From positions 46,710-110,709 of the forward strand of contig JAGBCY010000022.1 in assembly GCA_017937765.1 (NCBI GenBank): a stretch of 64,000 nt of DNA, read 5' to 3'. Positions 35,526 to 44,266 of this stretch are shown here, piece by piece. This DNA is from Alistipes sp. GTDB lineage: Bacteria > Bacteroidota > Bacteroidia > Bacteroidales > Rikenellaceae. The notes under the pieces were generated by a model. It saw only the letters and a list, made by a program, of their open reading frames with translations. It did no database searches and was not told where the DNA came from. The position numbers and the translations under genes are program-made. Numbering within the stretch: position 1 is the stretch's first letter; the number at the start of each line of letters is the position of its first letter.

Positions 35526-36044
35526 ATGATTATCTTCTTGGTGGGATATGCCGGCTCGGGAAAGTCGACACTCGGACGTCGCTTGGCGCGCCGCTTGGGT
35601 CTCGGTTTTATCGACACGGATAAGTGCGTGGAGGAGAGCGTTGGGGCGTCTATCGCCGATATATTCTTCTACGAGGGCGAGGAGTACTTTCGTCGTGCGG
35701 AGCGCGATATGATAGAGGCTATCGTTGCGGATGGTGGCGATGTAGTGGTTGCTACGGGAGGAGGACTGCCCACGTGGGGCGATAATATGCAGCGTCTCAA
35801 CGAGTGTGGCGTCACCCTATATCTGCGTCGCACGCCCGAGCAGATACTCTCGCGCCTTACAGAGTACGGTCGCGAGAAACGGCCGATGTTTCGCGGTAAG
35901 AGCGACGAGGAACTTTTGGTATTTATGCACGAGCAGATGATCGTACGCGAACCATATTATTCTCAGGCTCGGATGGTTGTCGACTGCGCGACGATGCGCG
36001 ACGACGATGTTGTGGAGTATGTAATAAGGGAAGTAAAACTATAA
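35526..36044 (+). CDS. aroK: Shikimate kinase
   Basis: AroK phosphorylates shikimate at position 3 with ATP, in the chorismate pathway. The 172 residues fit. A P-loop GYAGSGKSTLGRRLARRLG stands at the start, DTDKCVEE carries the shikimate-binding Asp, FRRAERD the Arg, and VVATGGGLPTW the Gly-rich loop. RPMFRGKSDEEL near 121-132 forms the lid region. It follows parC by eight bases and precedes murI by six, so it is part of a long operon of housekeeping genes. Confidence 0.95.
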   Translation: MIIFLVGYAGSGKSTLGRRLARRLGLGFIDTDKCVEESVGASIADIFFYEGEEYFRRAERDMIEAIVADGGDVVVATGGGLPTWGDNMQRLNECGVTLYLRRTPEQILSRLTEYGREKRPMFRGKSDEELLVFMHEQMIVREPYYSQARMVVDCATMRDDDVVEYVIREVKL

Positions 36045-36050
36045 GCGGGT

Positions 36051-36842
36051 ATGAATAACGCGCCCATAGGTGTCTACGATTCGGGCTTTGGAGGCCTGTC
36101 GGTGTGGTTGGAGCTGCACCGTATGCTTCCGTGCGAGTCGCTTGTCTATCTTGGCGATGGCAAGAACTGTCCCTATGGAGGTCGCTCGCGCGAGGAGATT
36201 ACACGTTTTGCCTTTGAGGCTGTGGAACGTCTTGTGACAGAGGGTGTTAAGATGGTTGTTGTGGGGTGTAATACTGCAACCACGGCGGCGGTTGATGCCG
36301 TGAGAGCACATTGGTCCGAGATGCCTATCGTAGGTCTGGAGCCTGCCGTGAAGCCTGCGTGTCTAACTACCGCAACACGACGTATCGCGGTGCTTGCCAC
36401 GGAGCATAGCCTGCGTAGCGATATGTTCCTTCGCACGGCGGCGCGCTATGCCGAGGATGTCGAGGTTGTGAAGGTCGTTGGTCGTGGCTTTGTGGAGCTT
36501 GTCGAGGGCGATAGGGAATCCACGCCCGAGGCAATGGAGGCTGTCCGCGGGGTTGTCGAGCCGCTGCTCGATAAGAATATCGACAAGATAGTTCTCGGCT
36601 GTACGCACTATCCATTTCTGCGTCCGCTTATCGAGCGGGTGATTGCGGGGCGCGATATCGAGATTATCGACTCGGGCGAGGCTGTTGCTCGTCGTGTACG
36701 GTGGCTGTTAGACCGCTACGACATTGCAGCCGCGGAGGATCACAACCCGGAGTATAGATTCCTGAGCTTCGCCGACGAGGAGTATCGTCGGGGTCTGGAG
36801 CGCAAGGCGTCAAAGATTTTATTGAGTGATAACCTATTGTAA
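36051..36842 (+). CDS. murI: Glutamate racemase
   Basis: MurI makes D-glutamate for peptidoglycan. The 263 residues carry both catalytic Cys sites: VVVGCNTATTAAVDAVR near 69-85 and VLGCTHYPFL near 182-191. The N-terminus IGVYDSGFGGLSVW and the block YLGDGKNCPYGGRSREEI are family hallmarks. It lies between aroK and ftsK on the same strand; all three concern cell growth. Confidence 0.95.
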   Translation: MNNAPIGVYDSGFGGLSVWLELHRMLPCESLVYLGDGKNCPYGGRSREEITRFAFEAVERLVTEGVKMVVVGCNTATTAAVDAVRAHWSEMPIVGLEPAVKPACLTTATRRIAVLATEHSLRSDMFLRTAARYAEDVEVVKVVGRGFVELVEGDRESTPEAMEAVRGVVEPLLDKNIDKIVLGCTHYPFLRPLIERVIAGRDIEIIDSGEAVARRVRWLLDRYDIAAAEDHNPEYRFLSFADEEYRRGLERKASKILLSDNLL

Positions 36843-36857
36843 CGAATTGATACATAT

Positions 36858-39464
36858 ATGGCAAAAGATAAAAAGAGTAGAGGCAACGCACGTGGCGAGG
36901 CTTCACAAAATAGGGAGGGTGGAGAGTTGTCGACGCTCGACAACGTACGCCTCATTTCGGGCTTCGTGCTGATGCTTATCGGTGCCTTCCTCTTCTGTTC
37001 GATCCTATCGTACTTCTTCTACTGGAAGCAGGATATGAGTGCGCTTCAGGAGGTGGGCAAGCCGCTTAGCGATCCCGAGTTTAGGAATATGTGTGGTCAG
37101 GGTGGTGCTCGCGTTGCCAATATGTTGGTGGGCGGCGGCTTCGGACTCTTTGCTATCATCATACCTCTGGTTATCACCACGATAGGATGGCGTCTGTTCC
37201 GTTATAAGCCTCTGCGCCTCTACCGCTTCGTGCTTATCTATGCCTTTGTGCTTGTGCTCGGTGCGCTGACGATGGGCTACATCTTCGGCGTAAGGTGGGA
37301 CATCTTTGGCTCGGGTCTGGGCGGCGAGTATGGCGTTGCGCTATGCGAGGTGTTGGGTGGCTCTATCGGTGCTATCGGTACGCTGCTTGTGATTATTGCT
37401 GGTTGGATTCTCACGGGCCTACTTATCAACCGCAACTTCTTGCGAGTGGTCGATGCTAAGGGTGGCCAGATGGCGGGCACAATCTCGGATGCTACGCGTC
37501 GTGTCTTTGGCCGTTTTCGCCGTGGGGGTGAGCGTGATGCTGAGGTTGACGGGACGGTCGGTAATGAGCCTGTGCCAAATCCCGAACCTGAGGATGTCGC
37601 AGAGCCCGAGAATATTACAGAACCCGAGGATGAGTATGAGGAGTATCCCGCTGAGCCTGAGGATATTGAGGAGCCAGTAGAGCCTGCCGAGCCCGAGGAA
37701 CCCTCGGAGCAGGAAGAGCCTGCCGAGCCTGAGGACGCTGAGGATGATATCTTTACGGTTGTGCCCGCGGATGAAGATAAGCCGCTCGAGCCGCTCGAGG
37801 TGGATAAGGTCTTGGGTACGGATGTGGACGATGTTATGAATAAGCCCGATGAGGGTAACGCGGGCGATGCGGATAATCCGCTTGTTGTCAAGGTCATCGT
37901 AAATAAGCCAGCGGAGATTGATGACGAGGAGATAGATATCGAACTCTATAATCCGTTGCTCGACCTGCCTTACTATGAGGCTCCAACGCCCGAGTTGCTT
38001 AGCGACTATAAGAGCGAGAAGGTCATCAACGAGCAGGAGATATTCGAGAATAAAGAACGTATCCGTGAGACACTCAACAACTTCCATATCCCGATTATCT
38101 CGATGACGGCGACCGTCGGGCCTACGGTTACGCTTTACGAGATTGTCCAAGATCCGAGCGTAAAGATCGCCCGAATCCGTGGCCTTGAGGATGACCTTGC
38201 TCAGAACCTCAGGGCGCAGAGCGTGCGTATCATCGCCCCCATCCCCGGCAAGGGAACGGTGGGTATCGAGGTGCCAAACCAGACGAAGCAGACGGTGTCG
38301 ATGCACTCGGCTATATGTTCCGAGAAGTTCCAGTCGATGCGTGCTGAGCTGCCAATCGTCATTGGCCGCACGATCCAGAATGAGAACTATACGTTCGACC
38401 TTGCCAAGATGCCGCACTTGTTGGTAGCCGGTGCGACAGGACAGGGTAAGTCGGTGGGCCTCAATGCGATAATCACATCGTTGCTCTATCGTAAGCATCC
38501 TGCTGAGTTGAAGTTCGTGTTGATCGACCCCAAGATGGTGGAGTTCTCGCTCTATAACAAGTTGGAGAAGCACTTCTTGGCTAAGATGGAGTCGGAGGAT
38601 GAGTCTATCGTTACCGACCCGAAGAAGGCTGTATATACGCTCAATGCCCTCTGCACGGAGATGGCAACGCGTTTGGAGCTCTGCAAGAAGGCTGCGGCGA
38701 AGAATATCGTCGAGTATAACGATAAGTTCCTACACCGCAAGCTCAACCCCGAGAAGGGACATAGGTTCCTGCCATATATCGTGGTTGTGATTGATGAGTT
38801 TGCCGACCTGATTATGACGGCTAAGGAGGTCGAGACGCCCGTTATGCGCCTTGCGCAGAAGGCTCGTGCCGTTGGTATCCACCTTATCGTGGCTACGCAG
38901 CGTCCCGATGTCAAGGTTATTACGGGTGGTATCAAGGCCAACTTCCCTGCGCGTATCGCCTTCCGCGTGATGCAGATGACCGACTCGCGCACGATTATCG
39001 ACCAGCCGGGAGCAAACCAACTTATCGGTCGTGGCGATATGTTGTTTCTCAGTGGTGGCGAGCCTACGCGTATCCAGTGTGCCTTTGTCGATACGCCCGA
39101 TGTGGAGCGCATCGTGAATCACATTGGCTCGCAGCAGGGCTATACCTCGGCCTATAACCTCCCCGACTACACGCCCGAGGCGGGTAGCGACGCGGTTAGT
39201 TATGGCAGCGAGGAGAGCAGCGCACCGCAGAAGTACGACCCCAAGTTCGCAGAGATTGCCCGCGAGGCTGTCGCCAACGGTATAATCTCTACCTCTATGA
39301 TCCAGCGTAACTTCGAGGTGGGCTTCAACCGTGCGGGACGTATTATGTTGCAGCTCGAGCGTGCCGGCATCGTTGGCCCGCAGATAGGCTCTAAGGCTCG
39401 CGAGATACGCTTCTACGACCTACCGTCGTTGGAGGCGAGGTTGCAGGAGTTGGGCGTGGAGTAG
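36858..39464 (+). CDS. ftsK: DNA translocase FtsK
   Basis: FtsK pumps chromosome ends through the division septum. The 868-residue protein has an N-terminal membrane domain (about 33-190, four or so segments). An acidic linker of about 70 residues (about 235-300) is made of Glu-Pro repeats (for example EPVEPAEPEEPSEQEEP). The motor domain has Walker A GATGQGKSVGLNAII and Walker B VVVIDEFADLIMTA. The C-terminal winged helix (TSMIQRNFEVGFNRAGRIM) is the gamma domain that reads orientation sites. The murI gene ends 15 bases upstream, and a LolA-like gene follows after 26 bases, an order common in this phylum. Confidence 0.96.
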   Translation: MAKDKKSRGNARGEASQNREGGELSTLDNVRLISGFVLMLIGAFLFCSILSYFFYWKQDMSALQEVGKPLSDPEFRNMCGQGGARVANMLVGGGFGLFAIIIPLVITTIGWRLFRYKPLRLYRFVLIYAFVLVLGALTMGYIFGVRWDIFGSGLGGEYGVALCEVLGGSIGAIGTLLVIIAGWILTGLLINRNFLRVVDAKGGQMAGTISDATRRVFGRFRRGGERDAEVDGTVGNEPVPNPEPEDVAEPENITEPEDEYEEYPAEPEDIEEPVEPAEPEEPSEQEEPAEPEDAEDDIFTVVPADEDKPLEPLEVDKVLGTDVDDVMNKPDEGNAGDADNPLVVKVIVNKPAEIDDEEIDIELYNPLLDLPYYEAPTPELLSDYKSEKVINEQEIFENKERIRETLNNFHIPIISMTATVGPTVTLYEIVQDPSVKIARIRGLEDDLAQNLRAQSVRIIAPIPGKGTVGIEVPNQTKQTVSMHSAICSEKFQSMRAELPIVIGRTIQNENYTFDLAKMPHLLVAGATGQGKSVGLNAIITSLLYRKHPAELKFVLIDPKMVEFSLYNKLEKHFLAKMESEDESIVTDPKKAVYTLNALCTEMATRLELCKKAAAKNIVEYNDKFLHRKLNPEKGHRFLPYIVVVIDEFADLIMTAKEVETPVMRLAQKARAVGIHLIVATQRPDVKVITGGIKANFPARIAFRVMQMTDSRTIIDQPGANQLIGRGDMLFLSGGEPTRIQCAFVDTPDVERIVNHIGSQQGYTSAYNLPDYTPEAGSDAVSYGSEESSAPQKYDPKFAEIAREAVANGIISTSMIQRNFEVGFNRAGRIMLQLERAGIVGPQIGSKAREIRFYDLPSLEARLQELGVE

Positions 39465-39490
39465 TCTTAATTATTAAAGGTCAAATTATT

Positions 39491-40120
39491 ATGGGTAATA
39501 TGTTGATATTTAGGCAGTTTGCAATGTGTGTCGTGGCGTTGTTTAGCGTTACCGTCCTCTCGGCGCAGAGTGCCGAGGAGTGGCTCGGGTCGCTAAATGA
39601 GTCGCTCGGTGAGCGATATTCGATGTCGACCGTGGTGCAGATTGGCGATGGAGAGAGTGTCTCGGAGGAGCTCGCGGGCCTCTTTATGGTTGATGGCGAT
39701 GGCTACTACCTATCGCTCGGCGTGATGGAGGTATTTAGTGATGGCAAGCTGCGCTACGAGGTGAACAACGAGCGCAAGGAGGCAACGATAGATAGGGTAG
39801 ACCTCGAGTCGCACGACCTGCTTACTAACCCTACAAATGCCTTTGCGTTTGCTGGCGATGAGTTTCAGATTAGCATAATATCCTCGGATGATAAAGTGGC
39901 GTGCATAGGCCTTGTGCCGCGCGATGAGATAGGCATAACGGATATCAAGCTGCGACTGAAGCGCGACGCGAGCGGAGAGGTTGTGCCCGAGAGTATCACC
40001 TATAACTACGATGGCGACGTGGTACGTATCCTGCTTAGCGATGTTGGCGATGGCGATTGGACGCTCCCGCGCTGGGATGAGAGGGCGTACCGCGCCTACG
40101 ACGTAGTGTCGTTTATATAG
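39491..40120 (+). CDS. LolA-like outer-membrane lipoprotein carrier protein
   Basis: The 209-residue product has a signal peptide (MGNMLIFRQFAMCVVALFSV, cleaved near LSAQ) and then an antiparallel beta-sheet pattern with paired strands (LAGLFMVDGDGYYLSLGVMEV, SDGKLRYEVNNERKEATID). Position after ftsK is typical of Bacteroidota LolA-like proteins, which ferry lipoproteins across the periplasm. Sequence identity to LolA cannot be judged by eye, so the call rests on layout and context. The next gene starts 23 bases later. Confidence 0.7.
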   Translation: MGNMLIFRQFAMCVVALFSVTVLSAQSAEEWLGSLNESLGERYSMSTVVQIGDGESVSEELAGLFMVDGDGYYLSLGVMEVFSDGKLRYEVNNERKEATIDRVDLESHDLLTNPTNAFAFAGDEFQISIISSDDKVACIGLVPRDEIGITDIKLRLKRDASGEVVPESITYNYDGDVVRILLSDVGDGDWTLPRWDERAYRAYDVVSFI

Positions 40121-40143
40121 ACATAATTCAAATATTTAGACAT

Positions 40144-40866
40144 ATGAAGAGACTGCTTATTTTGTTAGTTCCTGTGTTTTTCGCAGGGTGTGCGATGGAC
40201 GAGGAGGGATTGAATGTGGACAACCAGGTCTTAGCCGTGATTGATAGCTTCGAGCGCAATATGCCCGAGGGAAAGAGTTACGTCTACGGCTATGAGGACG
40301 ACATCCTCGATTTCCAGTATTTCGTCAACGAGGAGTATGGCTATTGGGGTGGCTTTGCGCAGTGTAATGGCTATAATATGGAGGATGGCACCTACGCCAA
40401 CCAGTACAGCGTCTATAATACGTCGGCAGCCACGGGCAACAGCTACCTGCTCTACTACTACGACAGCTACAACGAACCCTGCGATATCCTTTGTCGCTAC
40501 TTCGGTAACTACCAGTTTACCACCGTGCGCCTGAACCTCACGACCTATACCTATAAGTCTATCACCGAGGAGGATGTCAACACCTTTGCCCGCGCCTTTA
40601 CCGAAGGTGATTATCTGAAGGTTACGTTCACTGCCCTGATGGAGAATAAGACCGAGGGCGTGAGCACCGAGTGCTACGTTGTCGACTACCGCGAGGGTCG
40701 CCGTTTCGTTGCAACCAACTGGGATACCTTCGATATCTCTGCCCTGAGCGGCGAGCTGTGGGGTATCCGCGTTCGTATCGAGACCTCGGATGTTGGTGAG
40801 TATGGTGCTAATACGCCGCTGTATATCTGTATGGACGACCTTACTTTTACGGTTGATTTCTTGTGA
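40144..40866 (+). CDS. DUF4465-like lipoprotein
   Basis: The 240-residue product has a lipoprotein signal ending at Cys16 (FFAGC). The beta-rich body includes YWGGFAQCNGYNMEDGT, YANQYSVYNTSAATG and CMDDLTFTVDF, the pattern I associate with DUF4465. The family has no known function; members are surface or secreted proteins. The last four codons and stop (D-F-L-stop) lie in the first bases of a palindromic element (copy 3), so the stop codon is supplied by the repeat. This gene could be a recent 3' remodelling. Confidence 0.75.
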   Translation: MKRLLILLVPVFFAGCAMDEEGLNVDNQVLAVIDSFERNMPEGKSYVYGYEDDILDFQYFVNEEYGYWGGFAQCNGYNMEDGTYANQYSVYNTSAATGNSYLLYYYDSYNEPCDILCRYFGNYQFTTVRLNLTTYTYKSITEEDVNTFARAFTEGDYLKVTFTALMENKTEGVSTECYVVDYREGRRFVATNWDTFDISALSGELWGIRVRIETSDVGEYGANTPLYICMDDLTFTVDFL

Positions 40867-40982
40867 TAAGGGGTCTACTTCGGCACCTCAATCAAAAGAG
40901 CGAATGGGAAATACGCCAAGTATGTCCCATCCGCTCTTTCTCTTTATCGGCACCAAATTAGGCACCCTTCTCGCAAGAAATT
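40856..40982 (+). repeat. Palindromic stop-codon-associated element, copy 3
   Basis: A 127-bp unit. Its start overlaps the end of the preceding CDS and supplies its TGA. The inner hairpin (40895-40939) has outer arms AAAGAGCG / CGCTCTTT around the constant core. Confidence 0.85.
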
Positions 40983-41105
40983 TCTTGTGATAAGTGGCCT
41001 ACTTCGACCTCTCAATCCAAAGCCCGAATAGGAAATACACAAAGTATATCCCATCCGCTCTTTCTCTTTATCGGCACCAAATTAGGCACCCTTCTCGTAA
41101 GAAAT
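40979..41105 (+). repeat. Palindromic stop-codon-associated element, copy 4
   Basis: Tandem partner of copy 3, 127 bp. The inner arms (AAAGCCCG against CGCTCTTT) have two mismatches and the core has further changes, so this copy looks decayed. Confidence 0.82.
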
Positions 41106-41238
41106 CGGGGTCTGCTGGTCCTAACTCTTTGTTTTGCACTGTCTCGCGACAACAACATAACTGTTAATAATCGCTCATCCTTATTTGTCGAGTATCACTT
41201 GTTTATGCTATGAAAATCAGCCGTTTTATTGAATTTCG

Positions 41239-41269
41239 TTTGCACGCGGAGAAAATAGTTGTACCTTTG
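41239..41269 (+). promoter_or_regulatory. Promoter of the peptide-lipoprotein unit
   Basis: TTTG (41239-41242), exactly 19 bases, TACCTTTG (41262-41269): full consensus. The leader to the peptide ATG at 41361 is about 85 bases. Confidence 0.85.
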
Positions 41270-41360
41270 CCTCGATTTTTCCTTGCGCGTATGTGCACAT
41301 ATGTGAGCTCGCGCGGGAGGTAATGAGCTGATTATAACGAATTAATAAAATATTAGACAG

Positions 41361-41492
41361 ATGAAAAAACTATTCTACACTGCCCCTGAGGTAGAGATTT
41401 TTGAGATTGCTGTTGAGTGCGGCTTCGCCCTTTCGGGTGTTGGCGGCGATGGCGATTATGGCGATGGCGGAGAAGGCTCCGAGATGGACTAA
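41361..41492 (+). CDS. Small peptide, 43 aa, with A-P-E / V-E-x-G-F pattern and Gly-rich tail
   Basis: The frame runs from the ATG at 41361 to a TAA at 41490-41492. It begins MKKLFYTAPEVEIFEIAV and continues ECGFALSG, then a Gly/Asp-rich tail (VGGDGDYGDGGEGSEMD). It aligns with the 39-residue product at 15987-16106 over about 23 residues. It has no hydrophobic signal sequence, and a consensus promoter stands upstream. A fimbrillin-like lipoprotein gene begins 26 bases later, the same order as at the other locus. The function is unknown. The single Cys at 20 is not shared with the other peptide, which has Leu there. Confidence 0.8.
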   Translation: MKKLFYTAPEVEIFEIAVECGFALSGVGGDGDYGDGGEGSEMD

Positions 41493-41518
41493 TCACTTAA
41501 ACAATTCACTTTAGGACT

Positions 41519-43036
41519 ATGAAGAAGATTTTGATGTCGTTGGCAGCCGTTGCTGCCCTGGTGGGTTGTACTAAGGAGGCACCCATCGCAAATACTGAGA
41601 CTAAGGAGGCACTCTCGATTGTTGCCTCTATCGACCTTTCGGAGACACGCGTGAGCGTCGAGGGCGATAAGTTCACCGATGTTAAGTGGGAGATGGGCGA
41701 CGAGGTTGCACTCTCATCAGCAGCCGGTGCATCGGCAACTCTTAAGGCTACCGCTTCAGGCGATACGGATATCCGTTTCGAGGGCGAGGGCTCGTTCGCA
41801 GCCGATGTTGACACCTACTACGCTGTATATCCTGCCACGGAGATTGCTGGTGGCGTGGCTACGTTTGACCTCGCATCGCAGTCGGGCGACGATGCTGCCG
41901 TGCTCGCCGCTAAGGCTGAGAATGTGGCTAAGGGTAGCATTCCTATGACGTTCAAGCCCGTGAATGCTCTCTTGCACGTTAAGGTTACGGGCATCGCCGA
42001 GCTTGCAAAGGCTGAGTTTATGGCATACAATGGTGCGACTCTTGCTCAGGGCTTTACCTACGATGTCGCTTCGGACGCTACGCAGCCCTATGGCGAGGTA
42101 GCAGCCTACACTATTACAAGCCCCGCAGCCGAGGGCTTCTTCTTCTCGTTGCCTGCCGACCTTAATATGGCTGAGGGTTATGTCGTTCGCCTAACCGATG
42201 CCAACGGTAATGTTTGCTCGAAGGCATACAATGGCAAGACCTTTGACGCGGCAACCACCACACGTGTTGAGATCGCTTGGTCTCAGCCCACGGTTACGCT
42301 TGGCGCAAAGACTTCGTATAGCTACTACTTGCTCAACCAGCCCGCAACGGCTAATAGCTGTGCTAACAATGTTATCTACTTCTCTGGCGACTGTGCAACG
42401 ACATATGCAGGTATCCAGAACGTGTATGTATCGGAGGTTGGTTTCTATGTTGACGGTACGAAGTATAGCTCAGCAGCTGGTCAGGTGAACTGGAATAAGG
42501 GGTCAAAGAGCTTCTCAATGAGTAATATGACTGTATCGGAGAAGCGTGGCTACGCAGTTGAGGCATATATCGTAACTAAGGAGCACGGCACTATCACATC
42601 TTCTAATACACTCTATATCACTGGCCTGCCATATACGCTTAATGTGTCAGCTAATGATGGTACATGGGCTGAGGAGGGAAATGTGACTTGGAATAGCTCT
42701 TCTGCTGTAAGATTAGGTTGGTATACGACAGGAGGTGCTTACATTCAAAAGTCAGACTTTGTTCTGCCCGCTGACGTAAATATTCAGCTTGTGGGTAGTG
42801 GTCTAGTAAATGGAACTGGTTCATGGATTAAGGTCGATAATACTGCATCGTATATTGTATCTGGTAACACATTGTTCAGTAAGACGGCTAATGGCAATAA
42901 CCCTCAGTCATACGATATCAATGTGACAGGTACTATGAACGCATCGAATCCATCAGTAAAGATTAATAGCTCGTATAATCTTGAGAAGGCTCATGTACTT
43001 ACTTATTCGTTGAGTATTAACTATAGTAACAAATAA
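41519..43036 (+). CDS. Fimbrillin-like lipoprotein with AT-richer C-terminal part
   Basis: The 505-residue product has a lipoprotein signal (lipobox VGC, Cys17). The mature N-terminus SETRVSVEGDKFTDVKWEMG has the same Thr-Arg and Trp-x-x-Gly-Asp pattern as at 14881-15984 and 28203-29648. About 60-250 resembles a fimbrillin-like beta domain, and about 255-505 is a separate Ser/Thr/Tyr/Asn-rich beta domain. From about 42480 codon choice moves to A- and T-ending codons, unlike the first half. This could mark a swapped or transferred C-terminal module. A terminator follows. Confidence 0.76.
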   Translation: MKKILMSLAAVAALVGCTKEAPIANTETKEALSIVASIDLSETRVSVEGDKFTDVKWEMGDEVALSSAAGASATLKATASGDTDIRFEGEGSFAADVDTYYAVYPATEIAGGVATFDLASQSGDDAAVLAAKAENVAKGSIPMTFKPVNALLHVKVTGIAELAKAEFMAYNGATLAQGFTYDVASDATQPYGEVAAYTITSPAAEGFFFSLPADLNMAEGYVVRLTDANGNVCSKAYNGKTFDAATTTRVEIAWSQPTVTLGAKTSYSYYLLNQPATANSCANNVIYFSGDCATTYAGIQNVYVSEVGFYVDGTKYSSAAGQVNWNKGSKSFSMSNMTVSEKRGYAVEAYIVTKEHGTITSSNTLYITGLPYTLNVSANDGTWAEEGNVTWNSSSAVRLGWYTTGGAYIQKSDFVLPADVNIQLVGSGLVNGTGSWIKVDNTASYIVSGNTLFSKTANGNNPQSYDINVTGTMNASNPSVKINSSYNLEKAHVLTYSLSINYSNK

Positions 43037-43061
43037 TAGTTTGTGTATTTCATTACTACTT

Positions 43062-43090
43062 GCCCGATCTCTTATGAGGTCGGGCTTTTT
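43062..43090 (+). terminator. Intrinsic terminator of the peptide-lipoprotein unit
   Basis: GCCCGATCT, loop, AGGTCGGGC (9 bp with one G-T pair) then five T, 26 bases past the stop codon. Confidence 0.88.
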
Positions 43091-43113
43091 GTTTTGGCGG
43101 TTTTATTTATAGA

Positions 43114-43145
43114 TTTGGCGATTTAACAATTTTTTCTTACCTTTG
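43114..43145 (+). promoter_or_regulatory. Promoter of the EP-rich protein-rsmI unit
   Basis: TTTG (43114-43117), 20 bases, TACCTTTG (43138-43145). The ATG at 43180 gives a leader of about 30 bases. Confidence 0.82.
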
Positions 43146-43179
43146 ATACGTTATATATACCTATATATATTTACGGAGT

Positions 43180-44265
43180 ATGGAGCTTAAAAAGATAGAG
43201 GATAGATTGTCGCGCCTCGTGGCTATGGTCGAGGGGTGGAGCGACTTGGAGCGTGTGCCGCTTATCGAACGCGATATTGTACTCGAGGAGCTACGTCATA
43301 TCTACGTGGAACTGCTCGACGGTGAGGCTGTGTCGGTGACGCGCGATGAGGCGGAGAGTCTCGCTTCGGAGGTCGCATCCGTAGCTCAATCGGTTGTGGC
43401 GGAGCAGGAGTCGGGTGGTAGTGCCGAGGATCTCGGCGATGCCTTCGATGATGCCCTCGATATAGATGCTCTCTTGGGTCTCGACTCCTCGGATAAGCCC
43501 GTAGAGCCCGTAGAGCCCGAGGTGGAGCCACTGGTAGAGCCAGAGCCTATCTCAGAGCCAGAGCCCGAACCGATTGAAGTGACCGAGCCCGAACCTATCG
43601 CTGAACCCGAGCCTATCGTTGAACCCGAACCTATCGCTGAACCCGAGCCAGTTGCAGAGCCCGAGCCCGAACCTACCCCCGAACCAAAGAGGGGTGGTGG
43701 CCTGTTCGATATCGAGGATATCCCCGTGAGAACGAAGTCGGGCCGTAGGATGATTGCGCTCTACAACACGCCTCCGCGACCCGTAGAGCCTAAGTCGGAA
43801 CCCAAGCCGGGAGTGCAGCGCGAGGAGCCCGATCAGAGGGTGCAGCGCGAGGGGCCCGATCAGAGAGTGCAGCGCGATGAGCTAACGCTGGAACCCGAGT
43901 CAATGGAGACGTTTGTCGACAACGCAGCCGAGGATAGCCCTGCGGAGCCTCCCAAGCGTCTGGCCGATGTGCTGGGCAGTGGCGTCACGGTGCTTGGCGA
44001 TAAGATGTCGAGCGACGATGCTCCCACTACCCCCTTTAACCGTATTGACGATATTCGCAAGGCCATTGGCCTAAACGATAAATTCCTAATGATTCGCGAC
44101 CTGTTTGGTGGTGATGCGCAGAAGTTTGAGGATACGATTGACACGCTCAATGAGTTTGAGGATCTGGATGAGTGTATGATATACATAGTCGAGAACTTCC
44201 GCTGGAATCCCGACTCTGATGGTGCGAAACTCCTTGTCTCGCTCATCGAGCGTAAATTGGCATAG
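43180..44265 (+). CDS. Bacteroidales protein with Glu-Pro repeat linker
   Basis: I do not recognise a named family. The 361-residue product has a helical N-terminus (about 1-65), an acidic stretch and a linker (about 107-165) made of EPEPI/EPEPV repeats, for example [18 protein letters not shown] second short repeat VQREEPDQR / VQREGPDQR / VQRDEL lies near 213-235. The C-terminal about 80 residues ([20 protein letters not shown], then [20 protein letters not shown]) look like a conserved helical domain. There is no signal peptide, so it is probably cytoplasmic. The rsmI ATG follows one base after its stop. FtsK in this window has a similar linker. Confidence 0.78.
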   Translation: MELKKIEDRLSRLVAMVEGWSDLERVPLIERDIVLEELRHIYVELLDGEAVSVTRDEAESLASEVASVAQSVVAEQESGGSAEDLGDAFDDALDIDALLGLDSSDKPVEPVEPEVEPLVEPEPISEPEPEPIEVTEPEPIAEPEPIVEPEPIAEPEPVAEPEPEPTPEPKRGGGLFDIEDIPVRTKSGRRMIALYNTPPRPVEPKSEPKPGVQREEPDQRVQREGPDQRVQRDELTLEPESMETFVDNAAEDSPAEPPKRLADVLGSGVTVLGDKMSSDDAPTTPFNRIDDIRKAIGLNDKFLMIRDLFGGDAQKFEDTIDTLNEFEDLDECMIYIVENFRWNPDSDGAKLLVSLIERKLA

Positions 44266-44266
44266 T

